Below are positions 53,449-63,009 of a stretch of DNA of 64,000 bases, one piece after another. The notes under the pieces are model-generated. The model made no database searches and was not told where the DNA came from. It worked only from the letters and a program-made list of their open reading frames with translations. The stretch's first letter is position 1; each line of letters opens with the position of its first letter. This DNA is from AWTP1-13 sp963775835 (GTDB taxonomy: Bacteria > Pseudomonadota > Alphaproteobacteria > Rhizobiales > Hyphomicrobiaceae), in the NCBI GenBank assembly GCA_963775835.1, contig CAVZKV010000027.1, forward strand, positions 62,001 to 126,000, read 5' to 3'. Both the position numbers and the translations under genes were made by a program.

Positions 53449-53600
53449 CTCAAGCTCCTTGATGGCCATGGGGCCGTACTCGTGGGCAAGCTCGATCTCG
53501 GCCGTGATCTTGTTGCGCGTGCCCTGCTTGCCCCCGGGCCTGATCGTTTTGCCGCCTGGACCAGGCCGCTTGCCTCCCCAGTTCGGCGAGGCCCAACTTT
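53449..53600 (-). pseudogene. DUF5681/terminase-like N-terminal relic
   Basis: The frame reads NWGGKRPGPGGKTIRPGGKQGTRNKITAEIELAHEYGPMAIKELE, the N-terminal signature of DUF5681/small-terminase-like proteins (Gly/Lys-rich GxxxGTxNKxT followed by a helix). It lacks a start of its own and passes directly into the small membrane protein. It would complement the C-terminal piece at 52302-52532. Confidence 0.45.
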
Positions 53601-53629
53601 CGGCCGGCTCTGACCTGTAGGTCCGCGGG

Positions 53630-53732
53630 TCTCGTAATGCGGCCTCCGCTTCGCAGTATCGGCGAGTACGATGCCCGCATGGTCTAGTACGGTGCTTTGG
53701 CCACGTCGGACGTGGAAGCAATAGCGAGGCAT
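53630..53732 (-). pseudogene. DUF6894-family relic
   Basis: GGAGG precedes ATG 53732. The first 26 codons (MPRYCFHVRRGQSTVLDHAGIVLADT) match the DUF6894 start also seen at 28693 (MPRYFFHIKRGQVTVLDQDG), but the rest of the domain is missing. Sequence after this reads into DUF5681-like material in another frame. Confidence 0.6.
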
Positions 53733-53989
53733 AGAAAAAACCTCCGCTCTACGTTTCCAATAAGGGATGGCCAGCGCCTATAACGGCGCGTCGCGGCGCC
53801 TTGATTTAGTGCCGCATAAGGTCTCAATGTACGTTATCGTACCAGAGAAAGTCGGTACATCTACTCATTTTTGTTTCGTCGGACGGGGTTCATGAAGCGA
53901 GTGTTGTAGCGCTCGTCTTGCGACCCGAGCCTTTCGCCAAAGACGAGACGCGCGTCACCAGATCAGCATGCTTCACATAGGAGGACAGA

Positions 53990-54199
53990 ATGATCAGGTT
54001 GATCGGCGTTGTCTTTGCCTTGGCCGTCGCAACATCTGCGCAGGCCATGTCACTCGCGCCGGTTCATCAGCCCGACAGCATGATCACGCAAGTCCGCGAA
54101 GGATGCGGCGCGGGCATGCACATGATTAACGGCAGATGCGTGACCACATCCGCCCGCCGCCACGTCCGCCGCGAAGTCATCCGACCCGGCCGACGCTGA
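53990..54199 (+). CDS. small secreted GCG/CRPN-type protein
   Basis: A 69-residue exported protein. AGGAGG before the ATG. The signal peptide is MIRLIGVVFALAVATSAQA. The mature part SLAPVHQPDSMITQVREGCGAGMHMINGRCVTTSARRHVRRE has the GCGxGxHxxxGxC cysteine motif of small rhizobial proteins (GCG_CRPN prefix type). Two Cys can form one disulfide. The function is unknown; related genes are very abundant in Bradyrhizobium. Confidence 0.8.
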   Translation: MIRLIGVVFALAVATSAQAMSLAPVHQPDSMITQVREGCGAGMHMINGRCVTTSARRHVRREVIRPGRR

Positions 54200-54483
54200 T
54201 ATCTTCACCATCTCGCGCGCCCGGACGTGGGGGCAATCCTCATTGGAGCAATCGGCTCGCCTAGCTGATTGAGGATGCGCGAAAACACGGGCAATAAATT
54301 CCTGCTGGAGCGACCAATACACACTGCCTGCTGCGAGGTTCGCGGTACTGGCGCACGCGGCTAAGCCGGCAACGAAGGAAAGCGGGCGAACCATCTCGAT
54401 GACGCGGGATGGCTCGCCCTAACTGTGACCAGTCAGGCGGTGGGCGCAGGCGCAATTGACTAGACTAGGAGCAAGACAACAAC

Positions 54484-54840
54484 ATGGCATCACGCGATGC
54501 GAACGCACGCGAGCATAAAGACTATCATGCGATGGTTACACATGCCGCCTATCTCGCCTCTGTCAATCGCGGCGAGTGCTTTCACGTCTACTTTGATGGC
54601 GAAGCACTCTTTGTCCTCCACTCTGCCGAAGAGCCCCCGCCCAACGCAACCATTCTCTGCATCGCCCAGCATCACACTTCCGGCGTCGTGCAAGTGCGAT
54701 TTAGCGGCGCATGGTCTGAGTTTCGTAACTTCCCTCACGGAGCAAGCTCGCTGCTCGACAGACAAGCCCTGTGCCCGTGCTGCCGGGGAGGGAGGCGAAG
54801 CTCGCCGGCTGCACGATCCTCATGGTCCTACCGCTTCTGA
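54484..54840 (+). CDS. hypothetical protein
   Basis: A 118-residue frame starting MASRDANAREHKDYHAMVTHAAYLASVNRGECFHVYFDGEALFVLHSAEEPPPNATILCIAQHHTSGVVQVRF. The first ~80 residues look like a compact alpha/beta domain; the C-terminal 30 (RQALCPCCRGGRRSSPAARSSWSYRF) may be read-through of decayed sequence. A GGAG lies 13 nt before the ATG, rather far. I do not recognise the family. Confidence 0.4.
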   Translation: MASRDANAREHKDYHAMVTHAAYLASVNRGECFHVYFDGEALFVLHSAEEPPPNATILCIAQHHTSGVVQVRFSGAWSEFRNFPHGASSLLDRQALCPCCRGGRRSSPAARSSWSYRF

Positions 54841-55369
54841 TCTCGGTATCGCCCCCAAGGATGTGCATCAAGGCCGTATGCTGCGTGAAGCAGAGAAGGC
54901 CGAGCCGGGTCTTGTGCGTCGCACGGTCTCGATCATTTTGCAGTCGCCTTCTGCACTAACAGCGAGTAGTCGCCGTTTACTCAGGCTCTACACGCGCTCA
55001 GTCACTCAACGGAACACGGGCGTTGCCAAACGAGAGGCTGGTCGCCTGGTGACGATGACCGCGCGCGGCAGGGTATCGAGCGTGTCTCACCAAGCGATAG
55101 AGACGGCCCATTTCGGCAATGATACCGGCATGGCGGGCGTCTTCGGCGCTGCAGCGCGCCAGTCCGTTTACTGAGGTCCTTACGGACCGGATCAGCACCT
55201 CGATTGCCAAACCGTTCGCGACCCTGACGGTTCCGGCGGCGAAGCGCTGCGGGATGTGCAAGCCCGTTGACGGAGGGAGTGTTCACATGCTGGTGCTGGT
55301 TTGTCGCGCGCTGCAGCTGTCTGTACTCGCTAAGCTCAGTGGGTCAGCGCAATCGCGCTAATAAGTTGT
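54841..55369. other. intergenic stretch, no gene recognised
   Basis: 529 bp with overlapping frames on both strands, none with a ribosome site or recognisable domain. Confidence 0.4.
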
Positions 55370-55741
55370 TCATTTCGTTCGCCAAGTTTTGTCCTGCCCT
55401 TCGGTCCACAATTCCTGCAGCTCCGAATGGCGGAGAACGCGCTCCAGTGCCTGTCTGGCGAGAGGCAAGAGGTGAGGGCTGCTCAGAGACTGCCGATGGA
55501 CAACAAAATCATTCTGCGCGGTGCCCAGTTTAGACAGATCGCCGTCTCTCGCGGCCGCCACAAACTCGGCGGCAGCAACTACGGCACTAGCTTCGTCAAC
55601 ATCCAAGTATGCATCTTCAGCGCTCTCAGCGGCAGATCTCAATGCCTCCTCCACAGCAGCTGTTCCACCGGGTTTGAAAGCATTTTCCATCCAATCCAAC
55701 GCCGAGTCGTTTTCGAAACTGCCGTGACCCCATGCGCCCAT
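55370..55741 (-). CDS. DUF4259-family protein
   Basis: A 123-residue protein beginning MGAWGHGSFENDSALDWMENAF, the diagnostic start of DUF4259 (MGAWGxGxFENDxALDW). SAVVAAAEFVAAARDGD and LLPLARQALERVLRHSELQELWTE are the remaining conserved helices. The family has no known function. The product ends a little early, but the core is intact. Confidence 0.85.
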   Translation of the reverse strand: MGAWGHGSFENDSALDWMENAFKPGGTAAVEEALRSAAESAEDAYLDVDEASAVVAAAEFVAAARDGDLSKLGTAQNDFVVHRQSLSSPHLLPLARQALERVLRHSELQELWTEGQDKTWRTK

Positions 55742-55966
55742 GGTTTCCCTCCATCGAATGTCGCTCTGGTGGTTTCCCCGCCGCTTCGACGTCGCGACCC
55801 CCGGGTGTAGCGCTCGTTCTCGTCCGTTATAGGACCTAATTTTTCCAATTGCACCCTGGCGGCTAAATAGTCCCTGGATGAGAGGGAGCGGGACAAAGTG
55901 GCATCACCCCCATCGATTGACCCGCTGTGCACGCCAACCGCATCGTAAGTCCTTTGCCGCTCGGAG

Positions 55967-58900
55967 CTACAGAATGAAATCGTGCGACGACAGCATGTAC
56001 AGACCGATCAGTGCGATCTGGAAATCGCTGGTGCCGTTGCCCTCGATATCGCCGTAAATGATCGTGCGGTCGTTGGCCGTGCCGGCCTGGTCAACGGTCT
56101 CGTAACGCAACTCGCCCGCACGCAAGCTGAACTCTTCCATACCGACAAAGCGGAAGCTCTGATTGCCACCCTTGAACCAGTTTGCGTCGATGGTCGACAG
56201 GTCAATGCGGTCGGCGCCCTGCACGAAATCCGTGATCACGTCACACATGACCGGATTGGCGGTCGACTCGCCGACGGCGTTGAGGACGAACAGATCGTTG
56301 CCGGCGCCGCCGGTCAGCGTATCGCGGCCGTCTTGTCCGGTCAGCCTGTCATTGCCGGAGCCGCCGATAAGAGTGTTATTCCAGGCGTCGCCGAAAAGCG
56401 TGTCGGCGAAGCCGGAGCCGGTGAGGTTCTCGATGCTGACCAGCGTATCGGTTCCGGCGCCGATCGTGTTCTGGGGACCGGACATCGTAAGGCTGACGGT
56501 CACGCCGGCGGCGGCCGCCGCAAAGGATGCGGTGTCGTTGCCGGATCCGCCATTGAGCGTGTCGTTGCCGGAGCTGGAGTAAAGCGTGTCGTTGCCTTCC
56601 CATCCTGGGGACACAAACAGGAAGTCGTCTGCGCTTAGACTAGCCTTGGAGACCGACCACAACACGATCGAGCTGGTATTGCTCAGCCTGATGGTGGTGT
56701 GGCCGTATTCGTCTTCCGTTGCGGCAGCCATGAGAGCCGCGGAATTTGCCAGGACGCTGGGGTCGATCTCGATCACATCGTGAGCAAGGTAGGATGGCAG
56801 CGTTGCCTTCGGCGTGAAGCCAGCAACGAGATCGTCGCCGGAATTAGCCCCGAAGACAAATGTGGTGACGCCGTAGCCGGATCCACTCAGGAAATCATTG
56901 CCGGCACCACCGATTAGCCTGTCGTCAGCGCCACTGGCCCAGATCTCGTCATCTCCGGCGCCGCCGTCGAGAACATTGGCCGCGTCATTGCCGGCCAAAG
57001 CGTCGTCGAACGCCGAGCCGATGAGGTTTTCGATGTCACCGTAGAGCAGGTCGAGACCATCGCCGCCATCCTGGCGGCCGAAGCCGCTGGTATGGAGATC
57101 GATATAGATGCCGGCGGTCGCGATAGCGTATGAGAGGGTATCGATCCCATCGCCGCCGATGATGTCATCATCCCCCGCGCCACCGACCAGAAAGTCGTCG
57201 CCGCCACCAGCGTTGATGACGTCGTTACCGTCACCGCCAACCAGGACGTTTACCGAAGTGTCGCCGGTCAGCGTGTCATTGAAGGCCGAGCCCGACACGT
57301 TCTCCATTTGAACGAGCACGTCGCCTTCGGCCGCCCCGCCTAAACCGGTCCCCGTTGCGAGGCTCACCGTGACCGCCGCCGCCGAGTTGAGATAAGAGGC
57401 AGTATCGACGCCGCCACCACCATTGAGCTGGTCTGCACCGTCGCCGCCAGCGAGCACGTTTGCACTGTTGTCACCGACGAGCGTGTCGTTGAAGGCAGAG
57501 CCCGTGAGGTTCTCGATGCTGATGAGCACGTCGCCCTGGGCATCGCTGCCCGAGCCACTGCCGCTCGCAAGGCTCACCGTCACGGCCGCGGCCGCGCTCG
57601 CATAGGATGCGGTGTCGCTGCCGGCGCCGCCGTCAAGCCGATCGCCACCGGCAGCGCCGGCCAAGATGTTATCGTTGGCATCGCCGGTCAGCGTGTCGGA
57701 GAAGGCCGAGCCGATCACATTTTCGACGTCGCTCAATGTGTCGCCCTGGGCATCGCTGCCTGAAGCCAATCCGGCCGCAAGGCCCACCGCCACTGCCGCG
57801 CTCGCATCCGCGTAGGACGCCGTGTCCCCGCCTGCTCCACCCCTGAGCCGATCTGACCCCGATCCGCCGATCAGGAGATCGTCACCTCCGCCGCCATCAA
57901 GCGCGTCGTCGCCGGCGCCTGCGTCGAGTTGATCGTCGCCACCGCCTCCCGCTAGGGCATTGGCATTGCCGTCGCCGATCAGCGCGTCGGCGAACGCAGA
58001 GCCCGCGAGATTTTCGATGTTTAGCAGGGTGTCGCCGGCCGCGGCGCCGCTTGTGCCGGTTCCGGTCTGGAGGTTCACAATAACTGCCGCCATCGAAGCG
58101 GCGTAGGATGCCGTGTCGCTGCCCGCCCCTCCATCGAGCGCGTCGGCGCCGTCCCCGCCCGCGAGCTCGTCGTCGCCATCCAGGCCGCTGAGCGCATCGG
58201 CGCCGGCTCCGCCAGACAGCATGTTGGCGCCGCCGTCGCCGCTGAGCACGTCATCGAACGACGAGCCGGTAACATTTTCGATTTCGGTCAGGACATCGCC
58301 AGCGGCCTCGCCGCCCGTCCCCGCGCCGGCCACAAGACTGACCGTGACACCGGAGGCGGCGTTTGCATAGGACGCCATGTCGCGCCCGGTTCCCCCGCGC
58401 AGATTGTCGTCGCCGGTTCCGCCGTCGAGCAGATCGTCACCGTCGCCCCCATCCAGCGTGTCGTTGCCGGGAGCGGCAAAGAGGAGATCGTTCCCCGCAT
58501 GTCCGTTGAGCGTGTCGTCAAAGATTGTGCCCCCGTATTGATCGGTAGCCGCGGTACCCTCGAAGGTAACGGCGCTTGCACGCGGGTCGACGATCTGCGC
58601 GCGCACCGCGGACTCTGACGGATCGTCGGGCGACGCGCTGCCGTCGTCCCAGGACACGACAAAACGGCCGTCGCCGAGAGCCGCGACGGTCGGCCAGCCC
58701 TGCATGCCCGTGACGGTCGTGTTGACGAGGAGTTTGTCGCCGGCCTTGCTGCCGTCGGCGTTGAACACCTGCGCCCAGATGTCCGAGCCGGTACCGATGC
58801 CAGCGGGGGTTCCCCCGGCCCAGACCACAACGAACTGGCCGTTTGGAAGCCCCGCCATCGCAGGCGTGTGCTGACCGCCTGTATCGGTCGTGTTGGCGAC

Positions 58901-59803
58901 GAATTCATCACCGCGCCCGGTACCGTCCTCATTGAAGATCTGGACGAAGACCTTGGCCTCCCAGGGCCAAACCGTCTGGTCGTCATGCCACCATGCCACG
59001 GCGAAACCGCCGTCCGTCAGCGCAGCGATCGTTGGGTAGTACTGCTGGCCCGCAGTGGTGGTGTTCACGAAGATTTCGTCGCCCGCCTTGCTGCCGTCGG
59101 CATTGAACACCTGTCCACGGACGTCATACGATAAATGATCTCCGCCCGTTGCGCTGTAGTCCTGCCAGACGACGACGAAACGGCCGTCGTTGAGGCCGAC
59201 GACCTCGGCATTCTCCTGCGTGTTGAGCGTTGTGGTGTTGACCAGAAACTCGGTGCCGACGGGAGTGCCGTCGGCATTGAAGATCTGCCCCTTCACGGAA
59301 ATGGACGTATCGTCGCCCGTCTCGTAGGGGTATACGTAATTGTCCCTCCAGGTCACCACGAAACGACCGTCGGCAAGTGTCGCGATCTTCGGGTCGGTTT
59401 GCTCCAGCAGGTATTCCGTGTTGACGATGAACTCGGGACCGGACTTCGTCCCGTTGGGGTTGAAGATCTGCGCCACGATCTCGTCGCGCACATAGTAACT
59501 GCCGGTGTCGTGCGTCCACACAACAACGAAGCGTCCGTCGGGCAGCAACGTGACCGCGCCCGGCATTTGCGTGCCGTCCGTCGTGGTGTTGACGATGAAC
59601 TCATCACCGGACGGACTGCCATCGGCATTGAAGATTTGCGCGCGCACCGCCGAGTAGGACTGGTCGTCACCCGTATTGCTATAGTCGTGCCAGATGACGA
59701 TGAAGCGGCCGTCGCCAAGCGCTGTGACGCTGCTTCCAACCTGGCTGCGCACCGTCGTGGTGTTCACCAGAAACTCGCCACCCCACTTAACAGTGTCGGC
59801 CAT
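55967..59803 (-). CDS. RTX-type calcium-binding repeat protein, likely type I-secreted
   Basis: A 1278-residue protein. Residues ~8-410 hold seven ~58-residue repeats of the type FIVNTTTDGTQ, then LPDGRFVVVW and VRAQIFNADGS, a beta-propeller-like module. Residues ~410-1170 hold RTX nonapeptides (GGxGxDxLxGGxGDD) alternating with seven longer modules containing TASYAxAAxAVTVSL and IENLTGSAFNDTLxGD. The last ~100 residues (CDVITDFVQGADRIDLSTIDANWFKGG, FRFVGMEEF, IYGDIEGNGTSDFQIALIG) are the serralysin-type C-terminal domain that carries the type I secretion signal. No protease motif or signal peptide is present. GGAG precedes the ATG. T1SS genes are not in the window. Calcium binding outside the cell is expected. 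Confidence 0.92.
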   Translation of the reverse strand: MADTVKWGGEFLVNTTTVRSQVGSSVTALGDGRFIVIWHDYSNTGDDQSYSAVRAQIFNADGSPSGDEFIVNTTTDGTQMPGAVTLLPDGRFVVVWTHDTGSYYVRDEIVAQIFNPNGTKSGPEFIVNTEYLLEQTDPKIATLADGRFVVTWRDNYVYPYETGDDTSISVKGQIFNADGTPVGTEFLVNTTTLNTQENAEVVGLNDGRFVVVWQDYSATGGDHLSYDVRGQVFNADGSKAGDEIFVNTTTAGQQYYPTIAALTDGGFAVAWWHDDQTVWPWEAKVFVQIFNEDGTGRGDEFVANTTDTGGQHTPAMAGLPNGQFVVVWAGGTPAGIGTGSDIWAQVFNADGSKAGDKLLVNTTVTGMQGWPTVAALGDGRFVVSWDDGSASPDDPSESAVRAQIVDPRASAVTFEGTAATDQYGGTIFDDTLNGHAGNDLLFAAPGNDTLDGGDGDDLLDGGTGDDNLRGGTGRDMASYANAASGVTVSLVAGAGTGGEAAGDVLTEIENVTGSSFDDVLSGDGGANMLSGGAGADALSGLDGDDELAGGDGADALDGGAGSDTASYAASMAAVIVNLQTGTGTSGAAAGDTLLNIENLAGSAFADALIGDGNANALAGGGGDDQLDAGAGDDALDGGGGDDLLIGGSGSDRLRGGAGGDTASYADASAAVAVGLAAGLASGSDAQGDTLSDVENVIGSAFSDTLTGDANDNILAGAAGGDRLDGGAGSDTASYASAAAAVTVSLASGSGSGSDAQGDVLISIENLTGSAFNDTLVGDNSANVLAGGDGADQLNGGGGVDTASYLNSAAAVTVSLATGTGLGGAAEGDVLVQMENVSGSAFNDTLTGDTSVNVLVGGDGNDVINAGGGDDFLVGGAGDDDIIGGDGIDTLSYAIATAGIYIDLHTSGFGRQDGGDGLDLLYGDIENLIGSAFDDALAGNDAANVLDGGAGDDEIWASGADDRLIGGAGNDFLSGSGYGVTTFVFGANSGDDLVAGFTPKATLPSYLAHDVIEIDPSVLANSAALMAAATEDEYGHTTIRLSNTSSIVLWSVSKASLSADDFLFVSPGWEGNDTLYSSSGNDTLNGGSGNDTASFAAAAAGVTVSLTMSGPQNTIGAGTDTLVSIENLTGSGFADTLFGDAWNNTLIGGSGNDRLTGQDGRDTLTGGAGNDLFVLNAVGESTANPVMCDVITDFVQGADRIDLSTIDANWFKGGNQSFRFVGMEEFSLRAGELRYETVDQAGTANDRTIIYGDIEGNGTSDFQIALIGLYMLSSHDFIL

Positions 59804-60191
59804 CGTCGCGCTCCTCCGCTGGTGATCACACGAGCCGTAGCGTCGCGCGGTTCCAACGCCTGGCGCGTTTCACCACGTCTCGGCTGACAAATTCCATGAC
59901 TGCGATGGCAGCCTTGCCACGGCTTTGTGGCGCCCGCGACGGGACGCCGCAGAGGACGCTGGTCTGCGCGGCGACTAATCGGATTGCCCGCTCGTCGATA
60001 ACTTGTCGTGCGCCGAGTTGATCTACGCGACCCATTCTCTCCGCCACCGCATCGTCAGCGCGAAGATGTTTATCGATAGCGCCGGTGTTTGCTTCAAGCA
60101 TGACGATGCGGATTTCAAGTGGTCGTAGGGACGTGGAGATCTCCGCGCATCGCGATGCGAAGCGCGGTCATGGCGCCTGGCAAGCCGATTT
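59804..60191. other. intergenic stretch, no gene recognised
   Basis: 388 bp between the RTX gene and the outer-membrane protein gene, which are on the same strand. A 91-codon minus-strand frame (59826-60101) has no ribosome site or family match. The RTX promoter probably lies here. Confidence 0.4.
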
Positions 60192-60827
60192 CTACTGACC
60201 AAACTTGAAGTTCAGGCCTGCCCGAACAACGTCGGCGTCGAGATCGCCACCCGAAAGAAAGTCGAGGCGGGCCGACATTGTCTCGCTGATTTTGCCTTCA
60301 ACACCCAGCCCGAAGACAAAGTCGGTCTCTCTGCCCCTGAGCTTGATTTCTGGGCATTCCGGGAGATTGCATCCAGAAATACCGGCTTCCGCAGACCAGC
60401 TAGCAATACCAACGCCGGCAGTCGCATAGGCGAGGATGCGAGGGTCGATGAGATAACCGATACGGCCGCGCACGGTCGCCAACCAATCAAGCGAGGCGCT
60501 GGCGTGGGCGCAGATTCGTGAACCCATTGACGAGCTGATGCAGCCCGACGCCCCTTCCTCGATGCTGGACGCCGCAAAATCGGCCTCGATGCCATAGACG
60601 ACACGGCCCGACTGCCAGTTATAGCCCACCTGACCGCCGCCCAGGACGCCGTCTCCATCGCCAAAGCCCACATGCACGCCGGCGTAAAGGCCGTGCCAGA
60701 TTGAAGGATAATAGTCGCGATCCGCATAGGCCCCGTTGGGGCCTCCGTCAGCGGCCGCCGGGATTGACGCAACCGCCGTGCTCACAAGCACAGCCAACGC
60801 AATGACGCCATTGCGCCCAATTTCCAT
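60192..60827 (-). CDS. outer-membrane beta-barrel protein (OmpA-like/porin family)
   Basis: A 211-residue protein with a signal peptide (VIALAVLVSTAVASIPAAADGG). The mature part is an eight-stranded-type barrel: HGLYAGVHVGFGDGDGVLGGGQVGYNWQSGRVVYGIEADFAAS, DWLATVRGRIGYLIDPRILAYATAGVGIASW, TDFVFGLGVEGKISETMSARLDFL, ending in FKFGQ. Two Cys pairs (GCISS...ICAH; GCNLPEC) lie in the predicted loops. This is the alphaproteobacterial Omp25/31-like type. GGGAG lies 12 nt before the ATG. It may serve envelope structure rather than transport. Confidence 0.85.
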   Translation of the reverse strand: MEIGRNGVIALAVLVSTAVASIPAAADGGPNGAYADRDYYPSIWHGLYAGVHVGFGDGDGVLGGGQVGYNWQSGRVVYGIEADFAASSIEEGASGCISSSMGSRICAHASASLDWLATVRGRIGYLIDPRILAYATAGVGIASWSAEAGISGCNLPECPEIKLRGRETDFVFGLGVEGKISETMSARLDFLSGGDLDADVVRAGLNFKFGQ

Positions 60828-62148
60828 GTCCGCGTGCTCCCTCTTGTGCGTTCAAAAATTCCCCCGCACCGGACAACGAAATCACGCCCACTATAGGATG
60901 GTTCGTGTGACAGCTGCGAGAAATACAAAATGTTATCCCCGCAGGTGCACTGCCCACCATCGTGTCGGAGATTGGAGAAAAAAGCCGGCAGACAATCAAT
61001 GAACTATGCGCGTCCGTGCATATTCACGCACACGAGTGGTTCTGTGGTCGGGCGAACACAGTGCGGCGAGAAAAGCTTGCATCACCAATGGCGGCGAGTT
61101 TGCAATGACCACAAATAATCTTCGCCCGGGGGGAGGGCAGGTCATGGGGATGGGGACCAAGTTCTAAACTCCCGATTTCGTTGGACGTGGGAGACCTCGT
61201 AAAAGCAGAAATTAACAACCTGCATCACTATCCCAACGATGCGTGGGTGAAGGACTATGTCACGAATGTGCACAACTCCCCGCTCGCGCCTGTATTTCGG
61301 ATCAAGCCTGTAAGCTTGATCGGCGAATTCCGACAAATGTCGGCCGCCCCTGGGCATCGCTGACTTTGAAGAGGCGTCCCGCCAGTTGAGGCAAGTCGGC
61401 TACTATATCTTTGAAGCGGACGGTTAACCTTGACCGGATCAGCCCTGCTTCCAATTTCAGCGATTTCCTCGGCGGGCAGCTTTGCAGGATCCATCAATAT
61501 CGTCGCATTCTTCCATTCGTCTCCAACCTCTTCGTTACGAAAACTTAAGCCTTGTCTTCACTAAAAGAAGCGAGCGAAAAGAACCATTTGTTGTCAGAGG
61601 AGCTGCTCCCCGAGTGGACCGCCCGGCTGGCAAAGTCAGGGCAACGATTCGCTCGATAATTCGGTCGACCAACCAGAGCAGCCACAGCCCGGCCTTCTAC
61701 CCCGGTGGTCAGGGCACAGCTGCATCCTTGGACCGCGTTTGGCTTCTCCACCAGCACCAAGCGCGGTCCGCTCTTTTCGTTGCGGTCAACGCTCCCTCCG
61801 CGCCGCGCGCTTAAGGACCAAGCGCGCCGGCATAGCCGCGAGCTCTCCTTGCCCAGCTCATTGAGGCCTCCGGGAAGCGGGAGTGCGCGCGCGAAAAACC
61901 CGCTTGCGGCGAGTAAAGGCGCTGCACGGCGGATGGGGGTAGTCCGATCATGCCGGCCACCGGCGCCGTGCTGCACTCCGCGATCGGTTTGAATTTCACG
62001 GCATCGAAGCCATACCGGTTCTTGCTACCCACCTTCGGCTTCGGTCGCGCGGTTGTCATGACACCTGGTAGTCCGCGCGCCTTGTCTCGGAGGATGTGCG
62101 GATCGTGGGGGGAACTGCCAGCTAAGAGCGGCTACCGACACAGGCCTT
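60828..62148. other. long non-coding or decayed stretch
   Basis: 1.3 kb without a supported gene. It includes the second copy of the hairpin repeat (61612-61790). Frames such as 61181-61363 (plus) and 61545-61976 (minus) are open but have no ribosome site and no recognisable domain. Confidence 0.4.
61612..61790. repeat. dispersed repeat with long hairpin, copy B
   Basis: Partner of the repeat at 52028-52210. The hairpin arms are GGACCGCGTTTGG (61730-61742) and CCAAGCGCGGTCC (61757-61769), 13 bp with one G-U pair, and a 14-nt loop. The loop sequences of both copies share CTTC-CACCA-CA. The arm differences are compensated or wobble-tolerant, which points to selection on the fold. Confidence 0.65.
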
Positions 62149-62301
62149 TCAACCTGCAATTGGCACAATGGTGAGGCCACCCCGGACCTTGCGCTTAGCT
62201 TTGCAGCGCCGATGGCGCACGAACCTTGCAATGTTGACCGATGCCGAGACGATGCCGAGGCCGTAGCAAACGATCTGGCTGGTAATGAGAAAGGTATTCA
62301 T
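62149..62301 (-). CDS. small membrane protein, 50 residues
   Basis: GGAGG lies 9 nt upstream of ATG 62301; stop at 62149. The product is one hydrophobic helix (MNTFLITSQIVCYGLGIVSA, SVNIA) followed by a strongly basic segment (RFVRHRRCKAKRKVRGG) and TIVPIAG. That gives an N-out/C-in single-span protein by the positive-inside rule. I do not know the family. Confidence 0.5.
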   Translation of the reverse strand: MNTFLITSQIVCYGLGIVSASVNIARFVRHRRCKAKRKVRGGLTIVPIAG

Positions 62302-62641
62302 GGTCGACCCCCTCCGCAACGGCGCATCCTAGTTGGGCTTAGCTCGGGGCGGTGTCCGCGCGCCCCGACCGGTGGTGAGCCTCGCTTGCGACCTATCGTC
62401 GGCAGCAAGCCCGGCTCTGCAGTGAAGACGCGCGGGAGGACGGCAAATCCGACCGTCAAACCATATTTTTTTGCCTGCGAGCGATTCTGCGCCGGCGGCT
62501 GGTCGATCAGCGCGACGGAACCCTCCCCCACCAGGGCCCTGGCCCGGAGGACCCCGCAGGCACCGGGGCACGCGGCACGGTCGCGCTCGCTTGCGGCGTG
62601 AGCCGCGCGCTGACACGGCATGAGGCTGGGGCGGCGCCAGG
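62302..62641. other. intergenic stretch, no gene recognised
   Basis: 340 bp between the 50-residue membrane protein and the terminator. Overlapping open frames on both strands lack ribosome sites and family features. Confidence 0.4.
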
Positions 62642-62673
62642 AAAAAGGGACGCCTGGCGACAACAGGCGTCCC
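62642..62673 (-). terminator. rho-independent terminator (minus strand)
   Basis: A perfect 10-bp stem, GGGACGCCTG (62647-62656) with CAGGCGTCCC (62664-62673), loop of 7, followed on the minus strand by five Ts (62646-62642). It would end transcripts coming from the SDR-relic side. Confidence 0.75.
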
Positions 62674-62880
62674 TGCACCCTTGCGAAAACGACCAGTCAA
62701 CATGCTTGCCGATCACGGGGGTGGACCGGCATGTTGGAAGCGACACCAATGCCCACAACCAGTGCTGCCAACCTCCCAGGCATATCGTTTTTCTTAGGGC
62801 GAGCATCAGACCTCTGGCCCAATCCTATTGCTAGGCCCTCGGCGGACGGCCTCCGTTGCGGCCATGCAAGGAAACGCGGC

Positions 62881-63009
62881 GGGGGGAAATGGCACCGACG
62901 CGGCCAGCGACTGCTGCGCCTCCGGCGACAGGCCGGCAAACATCGGTGTCAGAAACAGGCCGGGCATGATGGTAACGACGCGGATACCATCGCGAGAAAG
63001 ATCACGCGC
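62881..63009 (-). pseudogene. short-chain dehydrogenase (3-hydroxyacyl-CoA dehydrogenase type 2-like) relic
   Basis: Forty-three codons read ARDLSRDGIRVVTIMPGLFLTPMFAGL and SPEAQQSLAASVPFPP. This is the segment after the catalytic YxxxK helix of SDR enzymes of the HSD17B10 type (GIRVxTIAPGLFxTPM). The Rossmann half upstream and the final LDGAxRM-type end are both absent, so this is an internal relic. The terminator at 62642 lies downstream on the same strand and may be its original end. Confidence 0.65.

Noticed and set aside
52086..53600. Prophage
   Set aside because: Only two small terminase-like fragments are seen; no integrase, capsid, portal or tail genes in the window.
54050..54394. 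114-codon minus-strand frame with a signal-peptide-like start
   Set aside because: It overlaps the well-supported GCG/CRPN gene by 150 bp on the other strand, has no ribosome site and no family features after the first 30 residues.
59826..60101. 91-codon minus-strand frame upstream of the RTX gene
   Set aside because: No ribosome site, no recognisable domain and composition typical of random GC-rich sequence.
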